Positions 44,801-56,302 of a stretch of 64,000 bases of DNA are shown here, piece after piece. This stretch comes from Myrica gale (taxonomy: Eukaryota; Streptophyta; Magnoliopsida; Fagales; Myricaceae): positions 20,467,501-20,531,500 of the forward strand of contig OZ005605.1 in the NCBI GenBank assembly GCA_963930655.1, given 5' to 3'. Made by a program: the position numbers and the translations under genes. Numbering within the stretch: the first letter of the stretch is position 1; every line of letters begins with the position of its first letter. The notes beneath the pieces were generated by a model. That model had not been told where the DNA came from, searched no databases, and was given only the letters and a program-made list of their open reading frames with translations.

Positions 44801-45596
44801 GCGGCTTGTTTGCAGGGGGTTTCTCTTGATTGGTTGTGGCTGTTAAAGTGTTTTCAAAATAAGTATTATTATTTATTATATTTTGAGATTGAGAATTTAT
44901 TAAAGTGTCCCACATTGGAACTCATTCTTTCTAGGATTGCATTTATTAGTGGAGAGTTTTAATTTGTATTTGCTATAGTGCAAGACATGAAGTCTATGTC
45001 GCGCGCGCGTGGCGTGAGCTGTAGGGCGCTAGGGGAGCTTTTATGGCCCTTATGAGGCGCACTTGGCACGAAGCATCGAAGCGAGGATTTGAGCCGTGTA
45101 TTTTTGGTCTTTTGATCGGACGATCAGATCGCATTTATTTCAGCTTTGATGAAAATCCAACGGTGGATTTTATTTATAGTTTAAATCTGTATGGTTAGTT
45201 ATCTAATCATGAATATTAAAACGTGATTAAATTGTGTCCACGATATTAGCAGTTTATAAACTGCTAAAATCACGTTTGGATTTAAACTGAATAATCACGA
45301 CGTTTGATTTAATAACTGTCTCCATTTTAAATGTAAACTGCTTTAAATTGTCAAGAGATTGTACGTACATTATTCGTGAGTTGTGCTACGCATTTTGTAC
45401 AAGTGGATCCCCAAATCGAGGCTCTATTGTATCCTAAAAAGAATTTGACTTACCCTGTGCACAAACTGGTGGGGACAAATATCGTTTAAGGAAAGCAACG
45501 CTGTTGTGCTTTCGGAGCAATTTCTTTTCTCAATCATTCCTTCTTTTTCTATATTTTTTTCAACAGTGGCCTATAGGTGAACCAGGGAAGTTTTGA
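41873..45596 (+). pseudogene. Equilibrative nucleoside transporter (ENT) gene, nine exons, decayed
   Basis: Recognisable exons: 41873-41914 (MTTADKVEPPESLQ), 42054-42168, 42644-42777, 42885-43028 (SGKGGIGPFIGL, GVADAHVQGGMLGDLYFMCP), 43132-43236, 43553-43725 (LPIVKYYRSKAASEGSKT), 43816-43975 (ERLSNKQLFFQNIDYAVD), 44403-44661 (YNVWDLISRYIPLIE, SRFLLIPAFYFTAKYG) and 44753-45596. Splice sites are kept. This is the plant ENT family of 11-helix nucleoside carriers. Relative to the family, exon 2 has an extra base before FNFVAWNSMLTIGDYY. Exon 3 lacks about 11 codons after YHPS, one base, and carries a 7-bp duplication. Exons 5, 7 and 9 have single-base changes of length. The last exon is split by a solo LTR, after which it reads PIGEPGKF and stop. 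It looks non-functional. Several indels are in homopolymers, so assembly error must be considered. Confidence 0.8.
44841..45565. mobile_element. Solo LTR of an LTR retrotransposon
   Basis: A 725-bp unit begins TGTTAAAG and ends TTCAACA, with the 5-bp TSD gtggc on both sides (44836-44840 and 45566-45570). It contains cccacattgg near its start, frequent in plant Copia-type LTRs, and no internal domain. It inserted in the last exon of the ENT gene and was reduced to one LTR by recombination. Family assignment beyond Copia-like is not possible here. The intact TSD suggests a modest age. Confidence 0.85.
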
Positions 45597-45859
45597 AAAT
45601 CCAAGTGTTTTTTCTATAAATGGTGCTGCAACATCAGTTATTGCATGGAAACTTTTGCTGATTAATAAAGAAAGGTTTCTACTTAGTGCATACAATATTG
45701 CAGAATGAAATCATCTTAGATGAACAAGCCAAATGCCCAAATTTGTAGATAGTTTATATTAGTTATTGTATAACCATTGCAGAAAGAGGGTAGCCGGATT
45801 TTTGAAAAATCCTTTGTTTCCTAGAGCAGGCTAATAGGTGTTTCCTCTGATTAAAAATA

Positions 45860-46295
45860 GGCAAAATTGCGCCCACACTCCCTCGGAAAGTTATAATTAG
45901 TTCCTCAAGATAACATTTTAGACATTTAACTTCCTAAGACCATGATTAAAAAAAAGACTCCTCGGCCCACCTCCATTAACGGTAAGTGCCAAGAAATGAA
46001 TTAATAAAGTGACCTGAAAGAGAGTTACCGAATGATATGTGGAGAAACCTTCCCTCCACCTAATCTACAAATCTATTTCCAGCAACACACGTAAATAAAC
46101 CTCGAGCAAGACTTCAGGTGATCAGCCAAAGTGAAGAGTTTGAACAAGATATGTTTTGGCTTGTGGAGGAAATGATAACTTTCGGGATTTACGGTTTGGC
46201 AGAAATTGGGGAGAGAATGGGTGTTTTGAGCATGTTGTGCGCAAATGGCTAGCGGTTAAGTGTTTGGGATACACCTAGACGATGCAGTTCAACAA

Positions 46296-46326
<31 letters not shown>

Positions 46327-46581
46327 AAGTTTTGCTGATTAGGCAAAACATGACATAAGTGGGCTTACACGTTTAGATTTGGCACGTGGCACATCTTGAT
46401 TAGATTGACATACCATTCATTTTACATGTCAACACTTACCATTAAGGAAGGGGGAAAGAGGTGGATGAAGGGGTCTCTTTTTCCAAAATCATGACCTAAA
46501 GGAGCTAAATGACTAAAATGTTACCTCGAGAACACAATTGTAACTTTCCAATACCTCAAGGGTTGTGGGTGCAATTGCGCC
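45860..46581. mobile_element. Non-autonomous Mutator-like element with long TIRs, 722 bp
   Basis: Starts GGCAAAATTGCGCCCACAC; the far end read inward is GGCGCAATTGCACCCACA. Inverted similarity runs for about 150 bp on each side (cattttagacatttaactcc against cattttagtcatttagctcc). A perfect 9-bp TSD, ttaaaaata, lies at 45851-45859 and 46582-46590. There is no transposase; a TA microsatellite lies inside (about 46297-46322). Confidence 0.88.
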
Positions 46582-46590
46582 TTAAAAATA

Positions 46591-48178
46591 ATATGACATT
46601 TTTAAAACACTTCTTAAAACTGTCTAATCTAGATCTGAACAATAACATATTAAATCAACAAAATAAACCATGAAAAATTAAATCAAACTTCAATCACACA
46701 AAGAGACAAGATTTTGTGAATGAAGTTGAGACTTTTGATGCACCCTTTAAAAGAAAAATCACTCTAGTTATCAATGACATCCGAAATCCACTAATAAGAT
46801 AACCTTACAAACACTACAAACTTCTCTTTGACAACTTTGATGTAATAACCCATATAACCCTACTCGGACCCACTCCGTGCGGCAACCAATTCAGACCCTT
46901 AAGGTTCTCCTGATGAACTCTCCAATAGCCAAACTCCTCCTCGAAATGTGTGAGATATTTTTGTCTAGAGGCTCAAATAAACCTTATCAAGACTCAAGAA
47001 AATCATATTTATCGAGATTTTTGAAATACTCTTAAGTATCATTAGTGCTTATCCTTATCAGGTGCAATCTCATCATAATGATTATCCTTATCCAATGATG
47101 CAATCTCATTAAAACTCGAGAATACATATTATTTTCTTGAACACTTAAGACTCATTCTTATGGAGAAAAACATTAAAACTCAATTTGATTTATAGTTTCA
47201 TAGAATGAAACCTGATGAAGCCATTTTTAACCAGTCAATCACAAAAATTCACTAGGCCAAAAGCCTGAGAGAACTAGACTCAAAATCCAGTACTTGGGAA
47301 GGGTTGAAAGGTCCAAAATCTCCTTCCTCCTGCAAGCAAAATAACACACTAGAACTCAGAGTATGTTCTTCCCGTAAAGAGATTTTTCTGATGCCATTAT
47401 CAGTCCTTGTCATCTCTTTTCTTTTCTCAGTTCATGTTCTCAGTGAGAGAGTATTAGAGAGAGAGAGTTGCGTACCTTTTTTCGTTTCTTTCCTTCTCTA
47501 TTTATCATTTTTCTTTCTGTTCTAGGCTAAGATTTCTTGGGCTTTAGCCCATGTTTCCTTTCTTCGGATGTCGGTTTCTTTTTCATCTCATGCCTTCTAA
47601 TTTTTATTAGTGGTGTGAGACCCAATCTTTTCCTATTACATTTCTTATTGGTCTGTAGTGAGGCGATTTTCTGTTTAACCATATAATGACGATATTTTAT
47701 TCTTTTTAGTATCCACCGTGTCAGGGAATCGGATGATTAACCTCCCATAAGCCTAGTTTTTCATATTTGACTTTTTTTTGGCTTTTCATATTTGACTTGA
47801 TCTATATTTAAGAGAGTTGTCAATCTATCTATAGGGCCAGACTCTTGGTTTGAGAGGAACCCTGTATACTTGTGGATCAGCTTGAGCTTAATTTCTCTTA
47901 TAAGGCCTTCGTGAACTTCTAGGTTCGGAAAATCTATCCCCATCAAAACCAATGCTCAATTATATGCTAACATAGTTTTTATAATGATTAAGAGTCCCGT
48001 AAAAATCCCTTCATTGTCCCCGCCCATAGATACTCTGGTGGATCAAATTCTCCTAGCAGTTGCATTCATAAAAAATACTAATAACTCTAATTATTATTAT
48101 TGTTATTGTTATTATTGTATACTATTGTCTATGGAATATAATGACGATAATAAATATCATCGAGAATGTGTTTGCTTC
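46591..48178. other. Gene-free interval before the duplicated block
   Basis: No supported gene. There are imperfect repeats of gattatccttatc and gatgcaatctcat blocks around 47050-47115, and a duplicated ttttcatatttgactt near 47758-47800. Confidence 0.4.
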
Positions 48179-49665
48179 TTTATCAAATATTGGTCTATTT
48201 TGTGGAGCCCGTATTAACGTCCAGAAGCCTCCATTTTTAATTTATTTTTTTTCATTCTTTTAATCTAAATTACCCTGAAGCAAAGCCGAATGGAAGATTT
48301 CCAAATTCTTCTCGTCATCTGATTTCCTAGGTCAGTATAGACTAGACATATATGCCAACGAAAACTTGGAAATATTTAAATCTATACTCTGATACGTGAC
48401 TGTCCCGTTAAGGTTATATACCCAAATAGATTTTACAAAAATAAAATCATTAATTAGTTTGTCTCCTACAAGCACGCACATGGTTTGTAACTTTGTACAA
48501 TTAATTTTTCACCTCATGGATAAGGACGCCGGAGGAAAAAGGATACAGACAGACGAGATCTGCAAATAGCATCTCTTATTATTATTATTATTATTCAAAA
48601 ATCCTAAATAAAATATTGGTGTTCTTGAGAAGAAACGTGCGGAAATTTGCAGTAGCGATGAATATTCGGTAAATGGAAATTGGAAACCAGATTATATATA
48701 TATCTAACGTAAGCACTAAGGAGACAAATAAACCTAGCTACTAGCTAAGACCCATTAGCACGCAAATTAACACTAATCCCACACGACAGTTAACATCATC
48801 TACGAATTCTCAGCCTCGATCGGGTACAATTTCATGCCATGTGGGATCGATTTGCTTAAAGATTGCAACAAAATTGATTCCAACTGTGTGGTCAACCGAT
48901 AATTACCATGATGGTCAACCATTTTCTTTTTCTAATTTTCTAATTTTCTTGCACTGCACACCAATACCCTCATCTCTGAACCGTTCCCCTTGACCAATAT
49001 ATCCTCCTCCTCCGCTCTGCTATTCTCCACTCCGCCATCTAGTATACCATTTCAAACGTTCTGTTGTTATTGATAAAAATAAATATAAAAAACCCTGCAA
49101 ATCTCTTCTTTTTACCACGCACGTTTCCGTGTACAGATTTATGCACCTCGGAAAACATTTACTAAATTTTATAGTTAACCCACAGCTTTCCTTACTTGGG
49201 AATCTGGGATAAGAACCGCGCGCGGTTACTTTTACAAGTTACGTCACTTTAACGGTCAACATGGTTAATGAAGCACGCCGACTCTTTCTTCTTTCGCATG
49301 CAACCTTTCTTTCCTCCGTAGATAGTACAATTCACGAACGTAATCCTTCCTCAAAAACACGCCATTAACAGAATATGCTTGAGAGTTTTTCAAGTAACGT
49401 CTCTGGCCACCCCACAATTATGATTATATATATTCGTTTATCAAAGTTGTTTCCTTGATTTTGTTTCTGAAATTCGGAATCTCCTTTGCTTTTCCCCGAC
49501 TCTATCTTAATTACATAGGAACTTACGTGAAGCAATAGTTCCTTACAATGATCATTCAAAGAATGGTCTTCTTTGTTTGGATGAATTCAAAAATGCGACC
49601 TGCACCAGTACACCACCATTGAAGAAAGCAGCGGTTAATTTATAGGTCGTGTAGTTATAGCGAAA

Positions 49666-50277
49666 ATGATAGTAGCCTTCTCGCCCAATACAATGAGGTA
49701 CCAAAGGCTAATGCAATACCCAGTTCGCCTACTTCTTAGAAGTTGGCATAAGGAAGCGATTCCGGTGGCATGGGAAAAACCTGAAGTTGGCTGGACCAAA
49801 TTGAACTTCGATGGATCTTCAAAAGGCAAAGCAGGAAAGGCCAGCATCGGAGGGGTCTTCAGAAATCACAAAGCTGAATTCTTACTTGGTTATGCTGAAT
49901 CCATTGGAACAGCCAATAGCACCATTGCCGAGGTAGCCGCGCTCCGTAGAGGCCTCGAGTTGGTGCTGGAAAATGGTTGGAACAATGTATGGCTTGAAGG
50001 AGATTACAAGACATTGATAGATATTATTGTAAAAAGGAGACAGGTTAAGTCTGCAGAAATGCAAAGGCATGTTAGTGATATAAACTTGATCATACCGGAG
50101 CTGAACAATTGCAAAGTGACTCATGTATATAGGGAAGGCAACAGAGCCGCTGATAAACTGGCTCAGATTGGGCATCGTTTGGATAAGCCCGGAGTTTGGC
50201 GGCACACTCCTCCGGACGAAGTTGTAGACATTGTGCATGAAGATGCGGAGGGGAAGGTTGTCCTCCGTCGAAGATAA
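49666..50277 (+). CDS. RNase H-like protein, copy A
   Basis: A 203-residue open frame. The RNase H fold (RVT_3 type) spans about residues 42-168 with the acidic catalytic set in place: D49 (KLNFDGSS), E89 (IAEVAALRRGLEL), D113 (WLEGDYKTL) and D163 (NRAADKLAQIG). A C-terminal extension ends HEDAEGKVVLRRR. There is no reverse transcriptase or poly-A around it, so it looks like a host or domesticated RNase H-like gene, of which plants have many. It would cleave RNA in RNA-DNA hybrids if active. The protein is identical to copy B. The start is the first listed possibility (ATG at 49666); an internal Met at residue 10 is also plausible. Confidence 0.75.
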   Translation: MIVAFSPNTMRYQRLMQYPVRLLLRSWHKEAIPVAWEKPEVGWTKLNFDGSSKGKAGKASIGGVFRNHKAEFLLGYAESIGTANSTIAEVAALRRGLELVLENGWNNVWLEGDYKTLIDIIVKRRQVKSAEMQRHVSDINLIIPELNNCKVTHVYREGNRAADKLAQIGHRLDKPGVWRHTPPDEVVDIVHEDAEGKVVLRRR

Positions 50278-50373
50278 TTCAGCAGATTATAAGCATTAAT
50301 TACATATATATCTATTTGTTAGGACCATTTTTTCCTTTTTGTAAGATGCTCAATCAAGCATCTTTCAAGATCA

Positions 50374-50374
<1 letters not shown>

Positions 50375-50417
<43 letters not shown>
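50375..50417. repeat. TA microsatellite, copy A
   Basis: Pure TA run about 100 bp after the RNase H-like gene, with a counterpart at 56259-56299 of slightly different length. Confidence 0.9.
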
Positions 50418-50420
<3 letters not shown>

Positions 50421-50957
50421 CTTGTATTATTTTGTATATGCAGTTCATAACTTCATTGGATATTGCAATATTGTAACAAGTTGGAGAAGTCTTGAAATAA
50501 AATTGTACATAATAGGTATAGTACACGAAAAACATTATCTAATTAAGAGATCCTTTTAATACACGGAAGGTCATACACGGTCTTTCTTTACAGTATAAAC
50601 AGATAATACACGGGAATTAATAGACCCTTCAATACAGGAAGATCATGCAGTAAACAAGAAAAGCAACTTAATTAATTAAGAGATCCTTTTAATATAATTT
50701 TGCTTTATATAACACATTTCAGAACTCTCATTGTATTAAACGTTTCCGTGTTGTCCTTCATTTTTTCCCACTTTATATTATGCATAAGAATTTTTAATTC
50801 GATCGTATCCCATATAAATGGCTTGTCGTTTCCATGGGTTTTCCCGGCCCCTAAATGACCCTTCCTCCTTTAATTCGATCGTATCCCATGTGCACAAAGC
50901 CTTCGCCATATATATGAGCTCTAGATCAGGAACGGTGGTGTTTCTCTAGATGATAAT

Positions 50958-51985
50958 ATAGACTGCGACTGAGAGGTGACAATTGGATCCTACGAGTTTG
51001 CATCTTCTGAAAATGTCGCAAAATGACTTCGTTCTCAATAGTTTAAAAAACTTCTTGCTCGATGTGCACTAGCATGCAATCATTCATTCAGTTATCTCTC
51101 ATCCTATTACGCAAATCACTTTTGATTATCTAATTTAAGTTAATTCTCTACTTAATTATAAACCTTTAGAACAATTACATATGATTTTGATAGTTGAAGT
51201 CTTGATGTCATTAGGGGTTGTCTTTCTTACTTTTTTTTGTTACTACCACAACTAGTATCTGTCTTTTTTTTCCTCTTTTTTCTTTTGACAAAAGGTTACT
51301 TGAGATGCATTTGTAATTTACTTTCTCTAGATTCAATGGATTTGAAATTGAAAGATATTCACATTCTTCAAAGCAACTTACACACACAAAGCAACAATTG
51401 ATGACAAACAATGCTTTGAATAATAAAAATAAAATTTACAGGATAAGCAAGATTTAGTAAAAGAGTTCCTTAGATAAACATATCTCAAAAGTGATCAGAA
51501 CTTTGGTTTGACCTATACAATAATCCTAAACAAACACAGCATTTTTCGAGGTCTCTAATAAAAATGAAGAAACAAATCAACATAGGGAGAAAAAAATGAA
51601 GTGATCTTGATTGTGAAAAAATAGGAGCAAAGAGTAAATAATTTTTTACTAACATAAATTTAGCAAGATGACAGGAAGTTACCCCTCGGTTGAAGAACTT
51701 GTAATCGATGCAAAACAAAAAATCATAATAACTGTATATTTGCCTTAATTATTATGTAGCACTAGGAGCAAAATCAATGTATAGAAAAAAAATGTTTTAG
51801 ATCTGATACCCATTAAGTCTATTTGGCCTGGACTTAATGGGTATCAGACCTGAACTAATGGGTATCGAACCTAGCTAATTTATAAAGAAAAAGAAAAAAA
51901 ACAAAAAAAAACAAGTATAAATTTTTTTTTGGGGGTGCGATGGGTATCGGTTGATACCCATCGCACCCCTTGCTTCCGCCCCTAC
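50958..51985 (-). mobile_element. hAT element remnant inserted in copy A
   Basis: Absent from copy B. Read on the minus strand it opens TAGGGGCGGAAGCAAGG at about 51985, like the hAT starts at 1865 and 11286. It ends near 50958 inside the family tail (gatgcaaactcgtaggatcc matches about 2990-3020). The terminal ~180 bp of the tail and the left TSD are gone, together with about 90 bp of host DNA that B retains. It contains an interrupted palindrome around gggtatcggttgataccc (51934-51969). Confidence 0.75.
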
Positions 51986-52128
51986 TAATATATAGCTCCT
52001 AAAAATACAGCGACAGCGTGCATTTGCTGCTCCATTATTGTTACGTATTAATACACAAAAGTACAATTTTCTTCCATCTTTACAGGACATGTCCAGACAG
52101 CTAACAAGAATCGGTCAAATGTCCGGGA

Positions 52129-52458
52129 GTGAAAAATTTAGATCATGACTTTGAAGGGATAGTTGCGAATTATGCATCCGATTACATGGATGCGCACCAA
52201 CCAGTCATTGAAAGGTCCCGCATTTGCAAGTACTGTTACATGGAAATGTCAAATCCTGTAATCCGAACGTACGGGAGAGAGAGAATTGAGGATGGAGAAG
52301 CTGGCAAGGCAATTGGCATAGTCTTCGATCTATATGGGACTTTTGAAAAAAATACAAAAATTAAGGAACTAATGTTTTTCAGAAAAGAAAGAGATGGTTG
52401 GGGGGTTTGGGGATGGCCGGGATCGATATGCAGTACAAGATTCCATTACATTAATTGA
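52129..52458 (+). CDS. Unrecognised 109-residue frame, copy A
   Basis: The frame reads LDHDFEGIVANYASDYMDAH through EDGEAGKAIGIVFDLYGTFE to its stop. I do not recognise a family. In copy A the first codon is GTG, whereas copy B has ATG at the same place. Without splice evidence it may be an exon or chance frame. Confidence 0.25.
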   Translation: MKNLDHDFEGIVANYASDYMDAHQPVIERSRICKYCYMEMSNPVIRTYGRERIEDGEAGKAIGIVFDLYGTFEKNTKIKELMFFRKERDGWGVWGWPGSICSTRFHYIN

Positions 52459-55400
52459 GCAGTACAAATCTCATGATCTGGAAAAGGGCACTTTAATATT
52501 GGTTCAGCAGCGTCATGAACGGCGCTCTAGCTCTGCATCTGGCTAGTTATATTGTAGTACAAGTCGATACGATCGATCGAGTCGGTGTACTATATACACC
52601 AGATCTACTGGCTTATTTACACCGGCCGTGACGAGACCAAGATAGCGGATCTAATTCAGTTGGAGATTGAGCGTTGAAGACAGCTCCCTCATTGAGTGCA
52701 GCGTTGATGAAAATCTCATTCCTACTGTCTTGTGTGGGATAATTTCGTTACCGCTGCACTCAATTATGTTTCTATATAGGGCATGGCGTGCGCCAGCGGA
52801 TGAACATAAACATTAGAGGCTGCATTCGTTACCGGAAAAGAGCAAATCTAGGAGATGGTAAGGAAAACCCTCTCCTACTGTTGTTCTTGCAGCAAAATCA
52901 TATTTGCAGATTCTTTGTTATAAAAAAATCTGTGAAGTTGTACCCAATGTTAAAATTGGCCCTCCTTTTGACATTTGCAAGAGACCATTTTGCAGGAAAT
53001 AGATGGACAGGCAATCCTTGTAGGAATATAGCTTACAAGCATCAAGAATTTTCTGTTCTTTCATTTATTTTTTATTTTCCCACTTTTCAATTTCTTGTTT
53101 TGGAAGCAAACGACAGGAGCCTTAAGTAAGAGGATGATGGATTGGTCATGAACTAGAAAAATAATCCCACAGCTGCAAAATCGTCCATATTTGATGAACA
53201 GGCGGAAGCAAAACATGGAGTATTTGAACATTTCAGATTTTCATGCAGCATTGAGCCATTAACATGGAGCCAGAAAAAAGTGAGCCCTACAATGCCATCC
53301 GAGGTTGGATTCTCGAGAAAGTGATATGCTTGAAGCACAGTGCAAAGTTTTTCATTTTTCCCAGGGAATGCCAGATCAGTAGCATGTATTGTAGTCTATT
53401 TCATTTACAAATCAAAGCTTATAAGAATAGAGTTCTTTCTACAACACAAATTCTATTTTTGCTGTTGGGAAATCCGTCTGGCTACTCGCCTACTGTATGC
53501 GCCAAGGGCCACCCTTAATTAAGATATAGCACTCGACATGGATCACCCAGCAGCCTCCAATTGAGCTTGACACACAAGTTTGACCCAATACAACCCACCT
53601 TATCTGAGATCTATGCAAAGTTTGGCATGCATCCAAGCCTCTGCCAGCGACATGCAAATCATGGACATGAAAGAAATTTCAAGTGCCTGAAGGAAATCAA
53701 CAACTTCGTTTCACATAAACTTAAGTGCAATTTCCTTAAGATTACAAATCATTATGACTGTCTAATCATTTTCATGCTGAAGCATGCAGACAAATGTGCA
53801 AACAACATATAAGGGCCAAGATAACTTTTGGTACATCTTAACATTAACATGTTAGCTTACATCTATGCAAGAAAAGGAATCGTTGACCTCATTTACTGCT
53901 AATAATCTCTATTATTCATGGATTGGAGCCAAGCCCTTTACTATATTTAGCAGGCCTGCCAAGGAAAAATCCACTTTTAGCACACTTCCATACAGCCCAT
54001 CATCAACACTAATTCAGCTACGCTCAAATAAGCCTCCATTTTGTGCGTGGGATAAGGGAATCTCATTTATCAAATATTGGTCTATTTTGTGGAGCCCGTA
54101 TTAACGTCCAGAAGCCTCCATTTTTAATTTATTATTTTTCATTCTTTTAATCTAAAATACCCTGAAGCAAAGCCGAATGGAAGATTTCCAAATTCTTCTC
54201 GTCATCTGATTTCCTAGGTCAGTATAGACTAGACATATATGCCAACGAAAACTTGGAAATATTTAAATCTATACTCTGATACGTGACTGTCCCGTTAAGG
54301 TTATATACCCAAATAGATTTTACAAAAATAAAATCATTAATTAGTTTGTCTCCTACAAGCACGCACATGGTTTGTAACTTTGTACAATTAATTTTTCACC
54401 TCATGGATAAGGACGCCGGAGGAAAAAGGATACAGACAGACGAGATCTGCAAATAGCATCTCTTATTATTATTATTATTATTATTCAAAAATCCTAAATA
54501 ATATATTGGTGTTCTTGAGAAGAAACGTGCGGAAATTTGCAGTAGCGATGAATATTCGGTAAATGGAAATTGGAAACCAGATTATATATATATCTAACGT
54601 AAGCACTAAGGAGACAAATAAACCTAGCTACTAGCTAAGACCCATTAGCACGCAAATTAACACTAATCCCACACGACAGTTAACATCATCTACGAATTCT
54701 CAGCCTCGATCGGGTACAATTTCATGCCATGTGGCATCGATTTGCTTAAAGATTGCAACAAAATTGATTCCAACTGTGTGGTCAACCGATAATTACCATG
54801 ATGGTCAACCATTTTCTTTTTCTATTTTTCTAATTTTCTTGCACTGCACACCAATACCCTCATCTCTGAACCGTTCCCCTTGACCAATATATCCTCCTCC
54901 TCCGCTCTGCTATTCTCCACTCCGCCATCTAGTATACCATTTCAAACGTTCTGTTGTTATTGATAAAAATAAATATAAAAAACCCTGCAAATCTCTTCTT
55001 TTTACCACGCACGTTTCCGTGTACAGATTTATGCACCTCGGAAAACATTTACTAAATTTTATAGTTAACCCACAGCTTTCCTTACTTGGGAATCTGGGAT
55101 AAGAACCGCGCGCGGTTACTTTTACAGTTACGTCACTTTAACCGTCAACATGGTTAATGAAGCACGCCGACTCTTTCTTCTTTCGCATGCAACCTTTCTT
55201 TCCTCCGTAGATAGTACTATTCACGAACGTAATCCTTCCTCAAAAACACGCCATTAACAGAATATGCTTGAGAGTTTTTCAAGTAACGTCTCTGGCCACA
55301 ATTATGATTATATATATTCGTTTATCAAAGTTGTTTCCTTGATTTTGTTTCTGAAATTCGGAATATCCTTTGCTTTTCCCCGACTCTATCTTAATTACAT

Positions 55401-55549
55401 AGGAACTTACGTGAAGCAATAGTTCCTTACAATGATCATTCAAAGAATGGTCTTCTTTGTTTGGATGAATTCAAAAATGCGACCTGCACCAGTACACCAC
55501 CATTGAAGAAAGCAGCGGTTAATTTATAGGTCGTGTAGTTATAGCGAAA

Positions 55550-56161
55550 ATGATAGTAGCCTTCTCGCCCAATACAATGAGGTACCAAAGGCTAATGCAA
55601 TACCCAGTTCGCCTACTTCTTAGAAGTTGGCATAAGGAAGCGATTCCGGTGGCATGGGAAAAACCTGAAGTTGGCTGGACCAAATTGAACTTCGATGGAT
55701 CTTCAAAAGGCAAAGCAGGAAAGGCCAGCATCGGAGGGGTCTTCAGAAATCACAAAGCTGAATTCTTACTTGGTTATGCTGAATCCATTGGAACAGCCAA
55801 TAGCACCATTGCCGAGGTAGCCGCGCTCCGTAGAGGCCTCGAGTTGGTGCTGGAAAATGGTTGGAACAATGTATGGCTTGAAGGAGATTACAAGACATTG
55901 ATAGATATTATTGTAAAAAGGAGACAGGTTAAGTCTGCAGAAATGCAAAGGCATGTTAGTGATATAAACTTGATCATACCGGAGCTGAACAATTGCAAAG
56001 TGACTCATGTATATAGGGAAGGCAACAGAGCCGCTGATAAACTGGCTCAGATTGGGCATCGTTTGGATAAGCCCGGAGTTTGGCGGCACACTCCTCCGGA
56101 CGAAGTTGTAGACATTGTGCATGAAGATGCGGAGGGGAAGGTTGTCCTCCGTCGAAGATAA
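55550..56161 (+). CDS. RNase H-like protein, copy B
   Basis: A 203-residue frame with the same predicted protein as copy A at 49666-50277, including D49, E89, D113 and D163. Flanking non-coding DNA differs at several places while the protein does not. This may reflect selection or simply the youth of the duplication. Upstream about 1.4 kb and downstream sequence were duplicated too, so both copies should carry the same promoter. Confidence 0.75.
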   Translation: MIVAFSPNTMRYQRLMQYPVRLLLRSWHKEAIPVAWEKPEVGWTKLNFDGSSKGKAGKASIGGVFRNHKAEFLLGYAESIGTANSTIAEVAALRRGLELVLENGWNNVWLEGDYKTLIDIIVKRRQVKSAEMQRHVSDINLIIPELNNCKVTHVYREGNRAADKLAQIGHRLDKPGVWRHTPPDEVVDIVHEDAEGKVVLRRR

Positions 56162-56257
56162 TTCAGCAGATTATAAGCATTAATTACATATATATCTATT
56201 TGTTAGGACCATTTTTTCCTTTTTGTAAGATGCTCAATCAAGCATCTTTCAAGATCA

Positions 56258-56258
<1 letters not shown>

Positions 56259-56299
<41 letters not shown>
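56259..56299. repeat. TA microsatellite, copy B
   Basis: Counterpart of the run at 50375-50417. Confidence 0.9.

Positions 56300-56302
<3 letters not shown>

Larger units (their letters stand above)
48179..54036 (+). repeat. Tandem segmental duplication, copy A (5858 bp)
   Basis: Starts tttatcaaatattggtctat and ends tcaaataagcctc. It is nearly identical to copy B except for scattered single-base and small indel differences, plus a 1-kb hAT-derived insert (50958-51985) that replaces about 90 bp kept in B. The copies are in direct orientation with a 29-bp spacer. Confidence 0.95.

Noticed and set aside
44980-45120. A CpG island promoter (gcgcgcgcg run)
   Set aside because: It lies inside the solo LTR and is better explained as LTR sequence.
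49635-50238. Minus-strand frames within the RNase H-like gene
   Set aside because: Antisense shadows. The plus frame has the conserved acidic residues.
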